Positions 48,834 to 60,128 of a DNA stretch of 64,000 nt are shown one piece after another; position 1 is the first letter of the stretch; each line of letters opens with the position of its first letter. The notes below the pieces were generated by a model. That model worked only from the letters and a program-made list of their open reading frames with translations, did no database searches and was not told the DNA's origin. The translations under genes and the position numbers were made by a program. The stretch is from Steromphala cineraria (Eukaryota > Mollusca > Gastropoda > Trochida > Trochidae): assembly GCA_916613615.1 (NCBI GenBank), contig OU744724.1:44742662-44806661 (forward strand), written 5' to 3'.

Positions 48834-51546
48834 ATGGGCTTCTCTGATGCACCAACTAAGACAAAAGTCGGATTATTTTTGTCTTTGAGCGCATTTCTGT
48901 TCGACATTATTGGATTCTCAACACCATACTGGATTGCAGTTCATTTCGACCACCAGGGCCTGTTCGTGACTTGCCCCAATAATTTCTGTGTGTCCTACAT
49001 TGGAGCAAGTAAGACGGAATTTCGACAAATGTTTTCCAAATCTTTTATATTCACATCAAAATTACAACAAGGCATTTTAACGTTTCCAGTGCAAAATGAT
49101 CAAACGGATGAACAATAACTATTTCTGCCTAACATCCCTCTAAAAGTAGTTCGTGATAGTCAATTGATGTATTTTGTTTACATGATTAACATTCTTTATG
49201 AACATAACGAAAATCCCCCTAAATTGTAGTTCGTGATAGTCAATAGATGTTTATTGTTTACATGTTTAACATTTTCTATGAACATAACGAAAATCCCTCT
49301 AAATTGTAGTTCGTGATAGTCAATAGATGTTTATTGTTTACATGTTTAACATTTTCTATGAACATAACGAAAATCCCTCTAAATTGGAGTTCGTGATAGT
49401 CTATAGATGTTTATTGTTTACATATTTAACATTTTCTATGAACAAAACGGCAACAGAAGAACGTTTCATATGCTTAACAACAAGCTGTAATAAATGTAAT
49501 TTCTTCAATAAAATCATCGTCTTAAATTATGAAACGATCTTAAGACAGTGGGAGAAATGAGTTTACATGGAATGGGTTAAATCAACTTAATATCTCTTGG
49601 TTAATTACTCTCTTTAATGAACCCTCTGTCATATGAATACAACGAAAGCAATGATATTGCAGAATTGTTCTCAGACATTTAAGTGTTTTATGAAGAAGTT
49701 CTTACTTTTAAATCTACAGAAATTGTTTTCTCTTGTCTTTTTATTTGTTTTGGCAGCTCATTTTACTTCATGTTCTTCTGCACATAATTTACGCAATTTC
49801 AATCCATGGGTTAAGATAACATAAGGCATCCTTTTCATAATAAAACATCAATCATGAAATGATATGGACATGATCATCATTTAAAATTTACATATTTAGA
49901 TGATTCTTACTTCACAGTAATTAATACTGACCACCTGTGTGCTTGTTTCAGAAGGCCTTGCCATACCGTTTTATAAACAGACACCGAATGTAAATTGTCA
50001 ATACCTGTACCGAAGCATATGTTGTTATAAAGGTTTTTATGGAGGGTTAAGCGCAAGAGTTAACTATTTTTTTCAGGGAATTTTCAAGATCGGTTTTATT
50101 TAGCTTGAGTTCTCTAGTTTATGTACAGATGAATAAATAATTTCCTTTGCATCTGTAAGAAAACTTTGACAATTTTAATCTATCAAAAACATTCAACATG
50201 TATAGGGGAGACCAGGGCAAAGCGCGCCGTCGGGGCAAAGTGACTAAGCTTTATTTCTCCTTAACGGCCGACAAATGGCGTGATTTGTCATTATCAACCG
50301 ATGAAAGCAAGCGTTAAGAAACGTCGTGCTCCACGTTTGCATCGTTAGCGTGAGTTGTAGATTTGCCATTGCTAAAAGTTTTAAAAACGGCATTTTTCTT
50401 TATGGAAGGAATCTGTCCGAATTCACATATTTCATAGAAACACAAAACGCAACATTGAACTCTAGCGTACCAATTAAACAAAAATATATCACCTGTTCAT
50501 TGAATTAGGAGTTTTGTAATTCATTGCTTAAAATATTTTCTATGATGCACATGTCAAATGCTACCCTGATCTCAAATGTTTTTTTATGTTCAACACATTA
50601 GTGTCAGAGATATTAAATATTTTTCTTAAGCAAATATCGTAAAATAGATTTGTAATTTTCATTCTATAATTTTCCTGTATTTACAAAAAGTGATATTATC
50701 AATGAAGTAACAAATTTATATCAAAGGATTTTATTTCATTTAAAAAACGCGTAATATTTATTTAATAATTTAGCATTAGTTTTTATATTTATTACATATT
50801 TTGTTTCATCCCTAAACTTAGGCCGTATGGGCAAGTCCAGCAGAGATCAGATGTTTGTAAACTGTGAAATTTGTCTTTCAAAGCAATCAATTTCTTTATT
50901 TCTTTCATCCTTTTATTGTTTTCTGATATTTAATGAGTTAAATTGTCAAGACTCGCATAGTTCTTAGTAATTCGTATATAGCAATCATGTAAGTGTTTGG
51001 TTGAGAACTTCCAAAATCAAGGTCCACGGCATATAAAAAGTATGTTGTCGTTCTTTGCATACTGAGCCTTGGTTTTTATTATTTGTTTAATTTTTAAAGG
51101 GTGTCTGTGAGCTGCATGGAACTTTTAAAAAAATTTTTTGGATGGTAATGGCTTATTATAGGTGTTTGACATATCACATTTTCCCATGGGCGCTTTGCCC
51201 CAAACTACGGGGCAAAGTCCACCGCCTTTGTCGAAAAACATTTTCGTTTATATCTCTTTATGCAGGCGTGGTAGGTTAAAAAGCATTTGTCATACAATAG
51301 TTTATCTGACGAGAATCAGAGACATGCTGTAAGTTGCATTCTAAACATGTTGATGTGCCCAGAAAACACGCTTATATGTTAGGGGGCGCGCTTTGCCCTG
51401 GTCTCCCCTATATATTTATGCATAATTTTCTTTAAAGGTATCAATGTTACGAACAACAGGTATACAAAATTCTTAACTAATTTATACATGCTTATGAAAA
51501 AATGTTTATGTTTTATTGAATACGTTTCGTCAAGATTTATTCAACA

Positions 51547-51577
<31 letters not shown>

Positions 51578-53852
51578 GGCATTTATAAAGCGCTATATCC
51601 ATACACAAGGTGCATGCTCAAAGCGCATTGAAAATAAGAAATTTTAAGGTGATGAGATGAAATGCTATGAAATAAAGCCTAAAAGTAATACTGGTAGCAT
51701 TGATTAAGGATATTTATAATTAGAGTCTATGGGTAGAATCTATGAATAATAGCTAGAAAATAGATGAGTTTTGAGCTGTGATTTAAAAACAGTCAGTGAG
51801 GATGACATTTTGATGACATAAGGAAGTTGGTTCCAAACTTGGAGCAGTACAGCTGAAAGATTTAAGTCCATAACTGGTGTTTTTATACTTTGGCATCTGG
51901 AGAAGCTTCAAATTCTGGGATCGAAGATCTTTTGCAGGGGTATAGTCCTCCAAGGAATTTAAAAGATATGCTGGAGCCATATTATGTTGACATTTGTAAG
52001 TAATACATAGAACTTTAAATTTGATTCTCGCTTCGATGGGAAGCCAATGTAGACACTTAAGCACAGGTGTTATGTGACATACTTTTGGTGTTCTGGTCAC
52101 AATTCTTGCCGCTACGTTCTGAACTTTCTGGAGCTTGTACAACTGACGTTTACTGATTCCAATCAGTAAGCTATTACTATAGTCAAGTCGTGAATGAACA
52201 AGCATTTGCACAAGTATTTTGGCGGCATCTCTGGTTATAAGATGACGTATTTGACTGATGCAACGGAGATGATAATAGCAAGTTTTACAGAGTTTATCTA
52301 TGTGTGAGTTCATTGAAAGTTGAGAATCAATGATGACTCCAAGATTTCTTGCATGGTCAGTAAAAGGGATTGTAGCAGTTCCGATTTCAACAGAGGTAGC
52401 TTGAATATCACGCAAATTGCGTTTAGTTCCTACTAACAGTGCCTCTGTTTTCTCATCATTTAACTTCAGCATATTTGATGACATCCATGACTTGATATCA
52501 GTTGTGCAATCAGTAGTACGTTGCAGAGCCTCCTGTACATTTTCTGCCTTGAAACTGTCAATCAGTTGCGTATCATCAGCATAAGACTGATGATCCATTT
52601 TATGATCCTCTATCACTCTAGCAAGACTATTAGTATAGAGTACAAACAGCACTGGACCCAGCACAGATCCTTGAGGTACTCCACACGCAAGTGAAAAGCG
52701 TTTAGACTCTGCTTGATGTATAACCACGGTTTGTGATCTGTTTTTTAAATACGATTCAATCCAGGAGAGCGCAACATTTGTTACACCCATCTCCAGTTGA
52801 AGTTTCGAAAGTAGAAGCTTGTGATCCACAGTGTCAAAAGCTGCCGACAGATCTAAGAGTGTTAATTTAGCAATATTCCCTGAATCCACCCGACTTCTTA
52901 GTTCGTCCATGACTCGTAGCAAAGCCGTTTCTGTACTGTGGTTATCACGATATGCAGATTGGAAATCATCCATAAGCTCATATCCTCGAAGATGATCCTT
53001 AAGTCTTACATTCACGGCCTTTTCAATGATTTTCGATATAAATGACACATTTGATACAGGCCTATAGTTTCTCAGATTGTTAGGATCCAAGTCACTTTTC
53101 TTTAAAAGAGGCTTCACAATAGCAGATTTAAGAGAGTCAACAAAGCAGAAGTTGTCTTTCAATATTTAGCTTTAAAGTTATATTATATTTGTAAAAAAAG
53201 GATTTTGTGATTTAAGTATAATACTCTTTATTTTCCTTCTACCACCAGACTGGCAGATCGCATCACGAGCCCTCAGTACTATAGGGCTTCTTCTGGGTGT
53301 AGGGTGTGTCGCTGTCATCGGACTGTTTGTCTTCATAAAGAATGATGTGGTTCTACTGAAGAAACTAGGATGTGTCATGGCTTTTGCTGCAGGTCAGTGA
53401 TGTAACACAATGTACTTTGACCTTGTTTTAATGAGATTGATGGTGTTAGGTATCCTTTTAACTGTGTCTTGTACATTGTGTCCTGTATTCATCATCAAAC
53501 AAAGAAAACATATGTGTACACGATTTTGAAAGAGATTAAAGATGGAAATGCTCTTCAGTTTTAGTCGGTTAATCATTATTTGGTGAGCTAAAAAGCAAGA
53601 CATCGATCATTTTATCATCAATTGTCTCAAAAGTAGAAAATATAAGCACTATGTATATAATCACGCTCTTCTGTTAGTGAATATTTACCTTCTTAATATG
53701 TTTTTTCAGCGGGTTTCATCATAATCGGTGCAGGAGTGTTTGCTGGGAAGTTTTCCGAGATAGGCCCGAGTGACTTCTTGAGCTGGTCGTTCGGTCTTAC
53801 AGTGGTGGGAGGAATCCTGTACATCCCTGTGGGAGTACTAATGATCAACTAA
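48834..53852 (+). CDS. Claudin/PMP22-like four-transmembrane protein, three exons
   Basis: I read this as join(48834-49008, 53249-53392, 53710-53852), 153 residues plus TAA. The ATG (48834) has a good context (ACCATGG). Donors are GTAAG at 49009 and GTCAGT at 53393, and acceptors are CTACCACCAG and TTTTTTCAG; both introns are phase 1. Hydrophobic segments fall at about 12-33, 62-88, 94-118 and 133-152, with a very short C-tail. Loop 1 shows the claudin signature W33, GLF 42-44 (usually GLW), C47, C52 and the R65 of QIASRAL. Family members are plasma-membrane proteins of septate or tight junctions or related adhesion complexes. Compared with vertebrate claudins it is short and lacks a PDZ-binding tail. 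Intron 1 (4.2 kb) holds three repeat or transposon insertions. An ATTAAA at 53888 could be the poly(A) signal. The family call is strong; the exact subfamily is not. Confidence 0.85.
49126..49450 (+). repeat. 80-bp x 4 tandem array in claudin-like intron 1
   Basis: The marker TAGTTCGTGATAGTC starts at about 49147, 49227, 49307 and (as GAGTTCG) 49387, an exact 80-bp spacing. The unit also contains TTACATGTTTAACATT and GAACATAACGAAAATCCC. The first and last copies are the most diverged. Confidence 0.93.
50205..51408. mobile_element. 1.2-kb DNA transposon with perfect 24-bp inverted repeats
   Basis: The left end GGGGAGACCAGGGCAAAG (repeat 50205-50228) is the exact reverse complement of the right end (51385-51408). 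TA flanks both ends (50203-50204 and 51409-51410), suggesting a TA target duplication. The interior has no transposase frame; its longest is 60 codons with no domain. Subterminal GGGGCAAAGT words occur at about 50232 and 51209-51218, and CTTTGCCCC at 51193-51201 makes a hairpin with the latter. It is therefore a non-autonomous element carrying repeated transposase-binding-like words. The superfamily is not assigned. It lies in intron 1 of the claudin-like gene. Confidence 0.85.
51546..53162 (-). mobile_element. 5'-truncated CR1-like LINE with near-intact reverse transcriptase
   Basis: The 459-codon minus-strand frame (51783-53162) begins inside the ORF2 linker and holds a full RT domain: NYRPVSNVSFISKIIEK at about 32-48, DLSAAFD 104-110 (first catalytic Asp), GVPQGSVLGP 161-170, YADD 194-197, then the C-terminal CR1/L2-type domain (LITRDAAKI, LHWLP). 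The endonuclease is missing. Near 51836-51841 about two bases appear lost inside the usual LWN codons; the family's usual ending is readable in another frame to a stop at 51740-51742. The element ends in an (AAT)n run on the plus strand (51547-51576), that is, an (ATT)n tail preceded by a 3' hairpin region. It is antisense within claudin-like intron 1. Confidence 0.88.
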
Positions 53853-54146
53853 TAGAACAGGTTACCTTGAATAACCTCAGAGCTATATTAAATCAAAATA
53901 GTATAAAGTATCATATCATGTTCACTTTTGCTCGACAATAAGTTGTTATTCAATTACCATAACATTTCATTATCGGTCGATTTCAAGATACAGAAGAACA
54001 CAAATCTTCTTTAACCTTTAAACTTTACTCTTATCAAAATCATAAGTTAGTGTTATTGTATTGTAATGATTTTTCTCGATTACTGTTAATGTCATGTTTT
54101 GCGTTACATTATGATACGTAAGAAGAGGCCAAAACGCAGAGAGACA

Positions 54147-54350
54147 TTAAATAATGTTAGGTGTCGTGATTTGATATTCTTGCAAGAGACACTTTTGTAT
54201 TCCTTGAATCAAATGTTGGTTCCAAACATGTTTTATTGGATTCCTGTCCGGTGAACATGCTGGCCATGGTGAAGTTTGAACATTAGTGTTTAGGACTACT
54301 CCAATATGAGTCAAATTCCGATCATACAACTCACAACAAGGGCATTCCAT
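54147..54350 (-). pseudogene. Tc1-like transposase C-terminal fragment, dead
   Basis: Within 67 codons, residues 29-43 read WPACSPDRNPIKHVW, the well-known end of the Tc1 DDE domain (usually WPARSPDLNPIEHLW). The catalytic Glu of NPIE is Lys here (residue 40). The first part of the transposase and the terminal repeats were not found. It lies about 300 bp downstream of the claudin-like stop codon and may overlap that gene's 3'UTR on the opposite strand. Confidence 0.75.
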
Positions 54351-54360
54351 TAGGATTTTA

Positions 54361-55093
54361 ATGATCTGAGAAAATAAATGTTTAAATTATTTTGGTTACA
54401 TCAATAGGTGATTTTATTGTTTTTCACCGGAAATTTCGAAAATGAAATAATTGCCGATTTACTTAGTGTTTCTAGTAGGTATAATTAAGGGTTCTGGATC
54501 ATTGATACGTAGCCCTTTAGATTTCACGGAATGGGAGAAAGTATTGTGCTCATGACTGTCTGTCACTTTTTTTTCTGAATTAATTGAAGTGAACTTATCA
54601 TAATATGTTCATACTAGTTTTCTTATGTGTTTCTAAGCTTCAAATCTTTGAGGAAATAGAGAGATCTTTCTATTCAATCTCATGTAGATATCAATAGGGT
54701 TTAGAAAAACTATGGTAAATAGATTTTGTTTTTATGATTGATATAAGAATTAAGCATCTTTATTATTTTTTAGATCGACAATTAGTATTTAACACGTATA
54801 ATAATTTATGAGAAGACAAACTTAACGTTTCAATTTACCATCGTTGTTAATGACGTGAGAGCAGGGAGCTTGACATGAAGAGTCATATTGTTAGTTCTTT
54901 ATACCTATATGATTTCATAACTGTCAATGTTTTAATATATCCTAGATAAGCAGCACCATTACCTCATGTATGTATTGTGATGTTTGTAGTGATTTCATTT
55001 CAATACATGTTTTGTATTAGAGTTTTCTCCCTCCTCTGTTACTATATTATGTTAATCTCTGTTTTATATTTATGTTGTATTTTCTGTATTTTA
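54361..55093. other. Intergenic AT-rich sequence
   Basis: No gene was seen. An AATAAA at 54373-54378 could serve the upstream plus-strand gene if the closer ATTAAA is not used. Confidence 0.35.
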
Positions 55094-55211
55094 TTGATTA
55101 CATGTTGCGTTTTGTTAATAAACATTGTTTGCATTGAATAGTTAGTTATAGTTATAGTTAGATTGAGTAATGGGATGTTTGATATTTGGATATAAATGCT
55201 GTACAAAATCA
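55094..55211 (+). repeat. 118-bp direct duplication, left copy
   Basis: Identical to 55999-56116 except for one T/A difference in the GTTATAGTTAWAGTTAG part. It abuts the 3' tail of the LINE at 55212-55998, so it reads as one half of an exceptionally long target-site duplication. Confidence 0.95.
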
Positions 55212-55998
55212 ATCAATCAATCAATCAATCAATCTTTATTCCATACTAAGAGGCCACAGGCCTGTAGTACATTTTACAAAAATACAAAATTACATAATTT
55301 TATATTTACAGTTTGTAACGATGTGATAATAGGCGTTAACAAGTATTGCTATTCAATGTTACTATCCTTTTCTTATTTTCATAGCTTGGTATATACACAT
55401 TGCAAGGTTTTGTATAACATTACAGTTTTTGCAATTTAATAGAAATGATAATTTATCTTTAGAGGGATGGACATAGTAAAATTCTTTAAGGTATATTTGA
55501 CGTAAATTATTATATAATGGACAAACGAGCAGAAAATGGTATTCATCTTCCAAGACATTATTATTGCATGATTTACATAATCTCTGTTCTCTATTTATAT
55601 TAAGGTATCTGCCCTTTTCAATTTGCAAATCATGTGACGAGCATCGGAACCGTGATAAACTTACTTTAAACTTTCTTATAGTAACACATGATAGATACAA
55701 TTCAGTATAAATGAATGGTTTAAAATCTGAATAGTACTCACATTTAGTGGAGAGTGAAAGTTTATTTAGCCAAGTTTGTTGGTAGATGTCCTTTAGTCTT
55801 TGTAAAAAAGAATTAAGAAACTGTTTTGGAAAGTCAACATTCTGCTCATACCATAAGTAGTTAAATCCAGTTGTAAAAAGAAGCTTTTTTAAGTCTGTGA
55901 TCCAATTTTTGTGTCCATTGTGGTCGTATAAGATCATCATTTCATAACATTTTTTTGGTAGATGGTAAGAAGGCATACTCAAAAGTTTTAGCCAGTAT
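55212..55998 (-). mobile_element. 787-bp 5'-truncated LINE with (GATT)n tail
   Basis: On the plus strand it starts with (AATC)n and CTTTATTCCA, that is, the tail and 3'UTR of a minus-strand LINE. The frame 55362-56141 spans 259 codons, but its first 47 or so come from the flanking duplication, so only about 212 belong to the element. They are the ORF2 C-terminal domain, ending with a CX2CX9HX4C knuckle at frame residues 189-207 (CKSC...DEYH...C) and a stop at 55362. RT is absent, and the copy cannot move itself. The knuckle and the CTTTATTCCA word are shared with the element at 61817-63418, suggesting one family. Confidence 0.85.
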
Positions 55999-56116
55999 TT
56001 GATTACATGTTGCGTTTTGTTAATAAACATTGTTTGCATTGAATAGTTAGTTATAGTTAAAGTTAGATTGAGTAATGGGATGTTTGATATTTGGATATAA
56101 ATGCTGTACAAAATCA
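55999..56116 (+). repeat. 118-bp direct duplication, right copy
   Basis: Right half of the duplication flanking the truncated LINE. See the left copy at 55094-55211. Both copies are ordinary AT-rich non-coding sequence. Confidence 0.95.
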
Positions 56117-56559
56117 TACTAATGGAGACATTTGATAACACAATTGATAATTATTATTAAAAAATTGCTATTGTCAATTTAGATGCAAACAAGTACACTT
56201 GCTTTTGGACCCGGATCAGGTTATAATGCACTTGATTGTCGATTTCCTATATACAAATATCTGATGAAAAACAATTGTGTTGGAATACAATTTATTTAAG
56301 AATTTCCAAACTATTTGAAATGATACACAAAGTGATATTTACATGTTATTTAACAGTTTTCTGGATTTGAAGTGTTTACCTATGCATCACTTCAATCGAC
56401 ATATCATTTCACTAAAGCGTTATGGTTGATAAAGTTTCTTGAACTTTCCTCCACTCGATACGGCAGGTTTTATAAATTGATTATCATTTCTCTCTTAGTC
56501 GCATGTCTGTATATAAAACAATAAATATAAACCACAACACAATGTATATATTCGATATC

Positions 56560-56565
56560 TTTATT
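56560..56565 (-). terminator. Poly(A) signal candidate for the GPCR gene
   Basis: TTTATT on the plus strand is AATAAA on the minus strand, 271 bases past the GPCR stop codon. No closer canonical signal was seen. Confidence 0.4.
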
Positions 56566-56835
56566 AGTGAAAACAATTATACACGATGAGGTGTAACAAG
56601 CGGTAAGACAACAAGTGACTTTAAATAACATTTTGTTACAAAAAGTGACCTTGTTAATGAAATAAATGGTCAACGACACAGATGCTGAGCAAGATAGACA
56701 GTTACTCGTGTAAATCGTTTTACAACAAAATTATATAATAGAATGAGATAAAAACAATTGAAACGTCACCGATACAGGTATTGATCATGTATATTATAAA
56801 AAGTGAAACAAAAATGTCAGTTGCTATACAATGAT

Positions 56836-57795
56836 TTATGCAGTAGAGCTCTGTGTAACACCGGTCGAGTATTCATCAATGGGTCCACCACGCCTAAACA
56901 CAACGTTCAGCGTTTTACGGAACCGCCGACCAAATAACGAATAAAAGACAAAATTAGTCGACAGTTTGATTATAATTGCAGTTGTGGCAGTAGGTGTTAT
57001 GAAGGATATTTGTGGGAAAAGTTTCCGTGCACTGGAAATGATGTGAGTAACCAAAGCCATGGTCGTTATGCCCACAACAATGGCCGTCATTGTCCTACTG
57101 TTTGGATCTCGAATTCGTCCTAAAACTACTGCCATTTTTCTTCTTTCCAAAACAAAACTTATATTACAGATAAAAAGTATTGTAATGGGCAGAACGCAGC
57201 GGTAAATGAATGAGAAATATTTAAAATAAATGACAGAGTAGCCGGTTGTTGATTTAAAGTCATGCCTTGACGTCCCATTCATGTTTGTGTCTTCCCAATT
57301 TGCTATCATTGTTGGGATGCCTAAAAGAACTGACAACACAGCGTTCACTATGACAAGACTATTGGTTACCTTTCTCCCGAAATATTTATCAAGTAGCAGG
57401 GGACGTAACAAAGCAAGTGCTCTTTGGAGAGCAATCAATATTGTGAGATAGATTTCAAAAGAATATACAACCCATGTGACTGGTAATATGATCCGTTTTA
57501 TGCGCAAAAGAATTCCAGGGGTCTGGATAACCTGTATCAAGCTGTCGATCAAAAGATGTGTATAGTAGAAAACAAGAGCAATGATATCGGAAATGGTGAG
57601 ATATTTCAGAAGACGGATTCCATCTTGACCCGCCGACACACGAGAGAAGATTATAACACAGAGAACATTTCCACATAGTCCGAATAGAGTGATAACCGAA
57701 GAAAGGGGCAGGAACAAAAACAGATCCAGCTTGGCATTAAAAGACAAGGAGGTAGTGTTGTTCCCTGCCGCAGTCAATATTTCAGATGAATTCAT
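56836..57795 (-). CDS. Rhodopsin-family GPCR, FMRFamide/peptide-receptor-like, intronless
   Basis: A 319-codon single-exon frame; the ATG lies in an AAAGATGA context. The N-terminus has sequons at N2, N12 and N13. Seven hydrophobic segments fall at about 25-50, 62-88, 103-128, 146-165, 188-214, 236-257 and 268-290. Key features are G42-N43 (TM1 Asn), LTISD with D70 (TM2), LQRALALLRP at 123-132 where DRY is expected (Arg125 kept, Asp and Tyr replaced), P203 in TM5, NFVFY at 281-285 in place of NPxxY, and FGRRFRK (288-294) as helix 8. The TM3/loop 2 disulfide cysteines and the TM6 CWxP motif are absent. Such divergent, often intronless receptors are expanded in molluscs and annelids and usually annotated FMRFamide-receptor-like. 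The ligand is unknown; coupling to a G protein at the plasma membrane is expected. The frame is intact. Confidence 0.85.
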   Translation of the reverse strand: MNSSEILTAAGNNTTSLSFNAKLDLFLFLPLSSVITLFGLCGNVLCVIIFSRVSAGQDGIRLLKYLTISDIIALVFYYTHLLIDSLIQVIQTPGILLRIKRIILPVTWVVYSFEIYLTILIALQRALALLRPLLLDKYFGRKVTNSLVIVNAVLSVLLGIPTMIANWEDTNMNGTSRHDFKSTTGYSVIYFKYFSFIYRCVLPITILFICNISFVLERRKMAVVLGRIRDPNSRTMTAIVVGITTMALVTHIISSARKLFPQISFITPTATTAIIIKLSTNFVFYSLFGRRFRKTLNVVFRRGGPIDEYSTGVTQSSTA

Positions 57796-60128
57796 CTTTA
57801 TCTTCTAGTGACGTAAATGCCTGTCAATATTGTTTACACAAATCTGACTGTTCCTCCTAATACATGTTCATAGTCCATGATGTCCTCACTTGCAAGCCTT
57901 CTCATTGACTTCTGAACAATCAATTGCTTATTTTGTCAAACTTTCAAACATCGAGAATGAAGTCGATTGGGAAACGTATCACTCTTTTTGGAGTTACTTA
58001 TCACAATGATCTGTCGTCCGTTTCCAGGGTTTTCTTTGTGACCTTGACAAATAGTTTGCCTGGAAAACAAAACAAGGAATTCTGTTAAATTCCAAATATA
58101 AATCAATCTAAAACACCGTCATAAAATAATCAGTTTTCATTGATAAATTTACCTGAATAAATCACCTGCATTATTTTCTATCCTTATTTTCTAGTAACAT
58201 TTACTTCATTTTTAGTAATTTTTAATAATTGTCTACAATGCCAAAAAGCACAGATAACAGGTTTGAATAACAAACATAGACTTCGACTACTAAAGTTGCA
58301 TGTCAATTATATGTTCCATTTTTTACAAAAGTCCATGAAGAAAAGCATATCATATATAAACAAGTTTCTCTTAAAATGTATAATTATATGGATTTGTAAT
58401 AAAAGGTTCAATAAGTACCTAAAGTCGTACTCAACAAAAGAATATTGTTACCGTTCGGATGTGCGAAGTTATTCGCTATATATACAAAGTGCTTCAATCT
58501 CACTACAATAAGTTCTAAAATTCGCTCCCTTTATTCACATTCTCAAGACAAGTCGCTCCTTAGCCATGTATAGATCTATAAACACTATCAAATCTTGTAG
58601 AAAAAAACGAAATGCAGGGGCATTGTTAGATCTTGTTTAAATGAGATTGTCACGATCATCATATTCTGACTTCAATGAGACAACTTAACAATACGTATGA
58701 AATTGATAGCATTTACCTTTAAGTGATACAGCAGGGGTTGTTTATTCCAAACTTCCAAAGTCGAAACTTTAATTCTCCGTATGACACGCGAAGAATGAAG
58801 AATTGTTGAAAATAACTTCCTTGCTCGACAGGCTTCGGTTATCAAATCTTACACTGAACCCAGAAGGGGTTGATATAAAGTTATAAATGGAATTAGTCGT
58901 AAATAAATCGTATTAAATATGAATATATGTAACTAAGTATAAGTATGCTTATAATTAGATTTCCTGAGATAAAACAGAACATTATTTTATGTCTGCCGAT
59001 AATCCGGTTAGTTTGACTGAGAACTGAAACGGGTAGAATTACTCGAGTACAGGCTATATGTAAAACCCAATCAGGATAAGCATTTACGAGGATTGTAACT
59101 GAATAAAACAAACTTGTTGTGAGTAACATGCATTAACAATAAGCTGAAAAGTCTTTAATGGTCTCCGATTGTCTTCAACCCAAACCACGACCATGTAATA
59201 ATTATCAAAACTCATTCAATAAATCATAACATTTCATATTTCTGTACAGTGTATATTTATTCTAAAAATTGACATTCTATTTTGCTACAAAGATTATTGT
59301 CACACTAGCTTAATGTGGCCAGCGATTAATCCAACCTGATATTTGCGTGTCCAAATCCACACCAAAACGTGTTTTAAGGATAACTCAGTTTCACATTCAT
59401 TCACTTCAAGGCTCATCTTCAAACAGTTATTTCGTATAATTTTCTTAAATAAAAGTACAAGTTTTAAGTATATGAATAATGTAAACCTATCAGAAACAAG
59501 ATGTGTTTGGTAAACACTTATACTTAAGGATAAATCAAAGTTTGGATTTAAATGCCCAACTCAAGAGGTTAGATTTAGTATTATATTAATCGAGTAATGG
59601 ATTTACTTATCAATAGGCATGATTGTTCATAAGCTTTGCATACTTAATATTTAATTGTGAAGACTTATGAATGCAATAATACATTATTATATCATATTAG
59701 ATGTAATTAAAACATTCAATCATAATAAAAGGCCAACGTAGATATTAGACTATTTAATAGTGCTAAGTCGTGATGAAGCTCCATTATGCAAATTATTAGG
59801 TTTGAAACCCTAAACCAGGCCAATATTTGAAAGTTTATATAGGTCCAAGTAACAAGCTTTTAGTAAATGGTTTGTTCCTTAGCATGTCGGTTTAGGAGAA
59901 GCAGTAGTTTAAATTAAAGATCAAAGAAATTTCCCACTTCTGCCAAAAACAAATTCGTGCCTTTTCACATTTTGCTCGGCAATGAATTAGTAGGACTCGT
60001 GGGTTAATACATATGATCATAATACTTTCTCCAATCACCTTTAGCAGTCTTATTTACAATAATGTGCTCATTTTAGACAGTATATGAACATAAACAACTT
60101 GGAGGTTCAGTGAAGCTGAAAGTAATTT
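57796..60128. other. Upstream and intergenic AT-rich sequence
   Basis: Frames of up to 82 codons have no domain. No TATA box was convincing for the GPCR. I see no RNA gene or mobile element. Confidence 0.4.

Noticed and set aside
48777..49118. Reading the claudin-like exon 1 as a 113-codon stand-alone gene
   Set aside because: It would need a non-ATG start, and the residues after position 49008 lose all similarity to the family exactly at a GTAAG donor.
57455..57676. 73-codon minus-strand frame inside the GPCR
   Set aside because: It overlaps the GPCR frame on the same strand in a different phase and has no domain.
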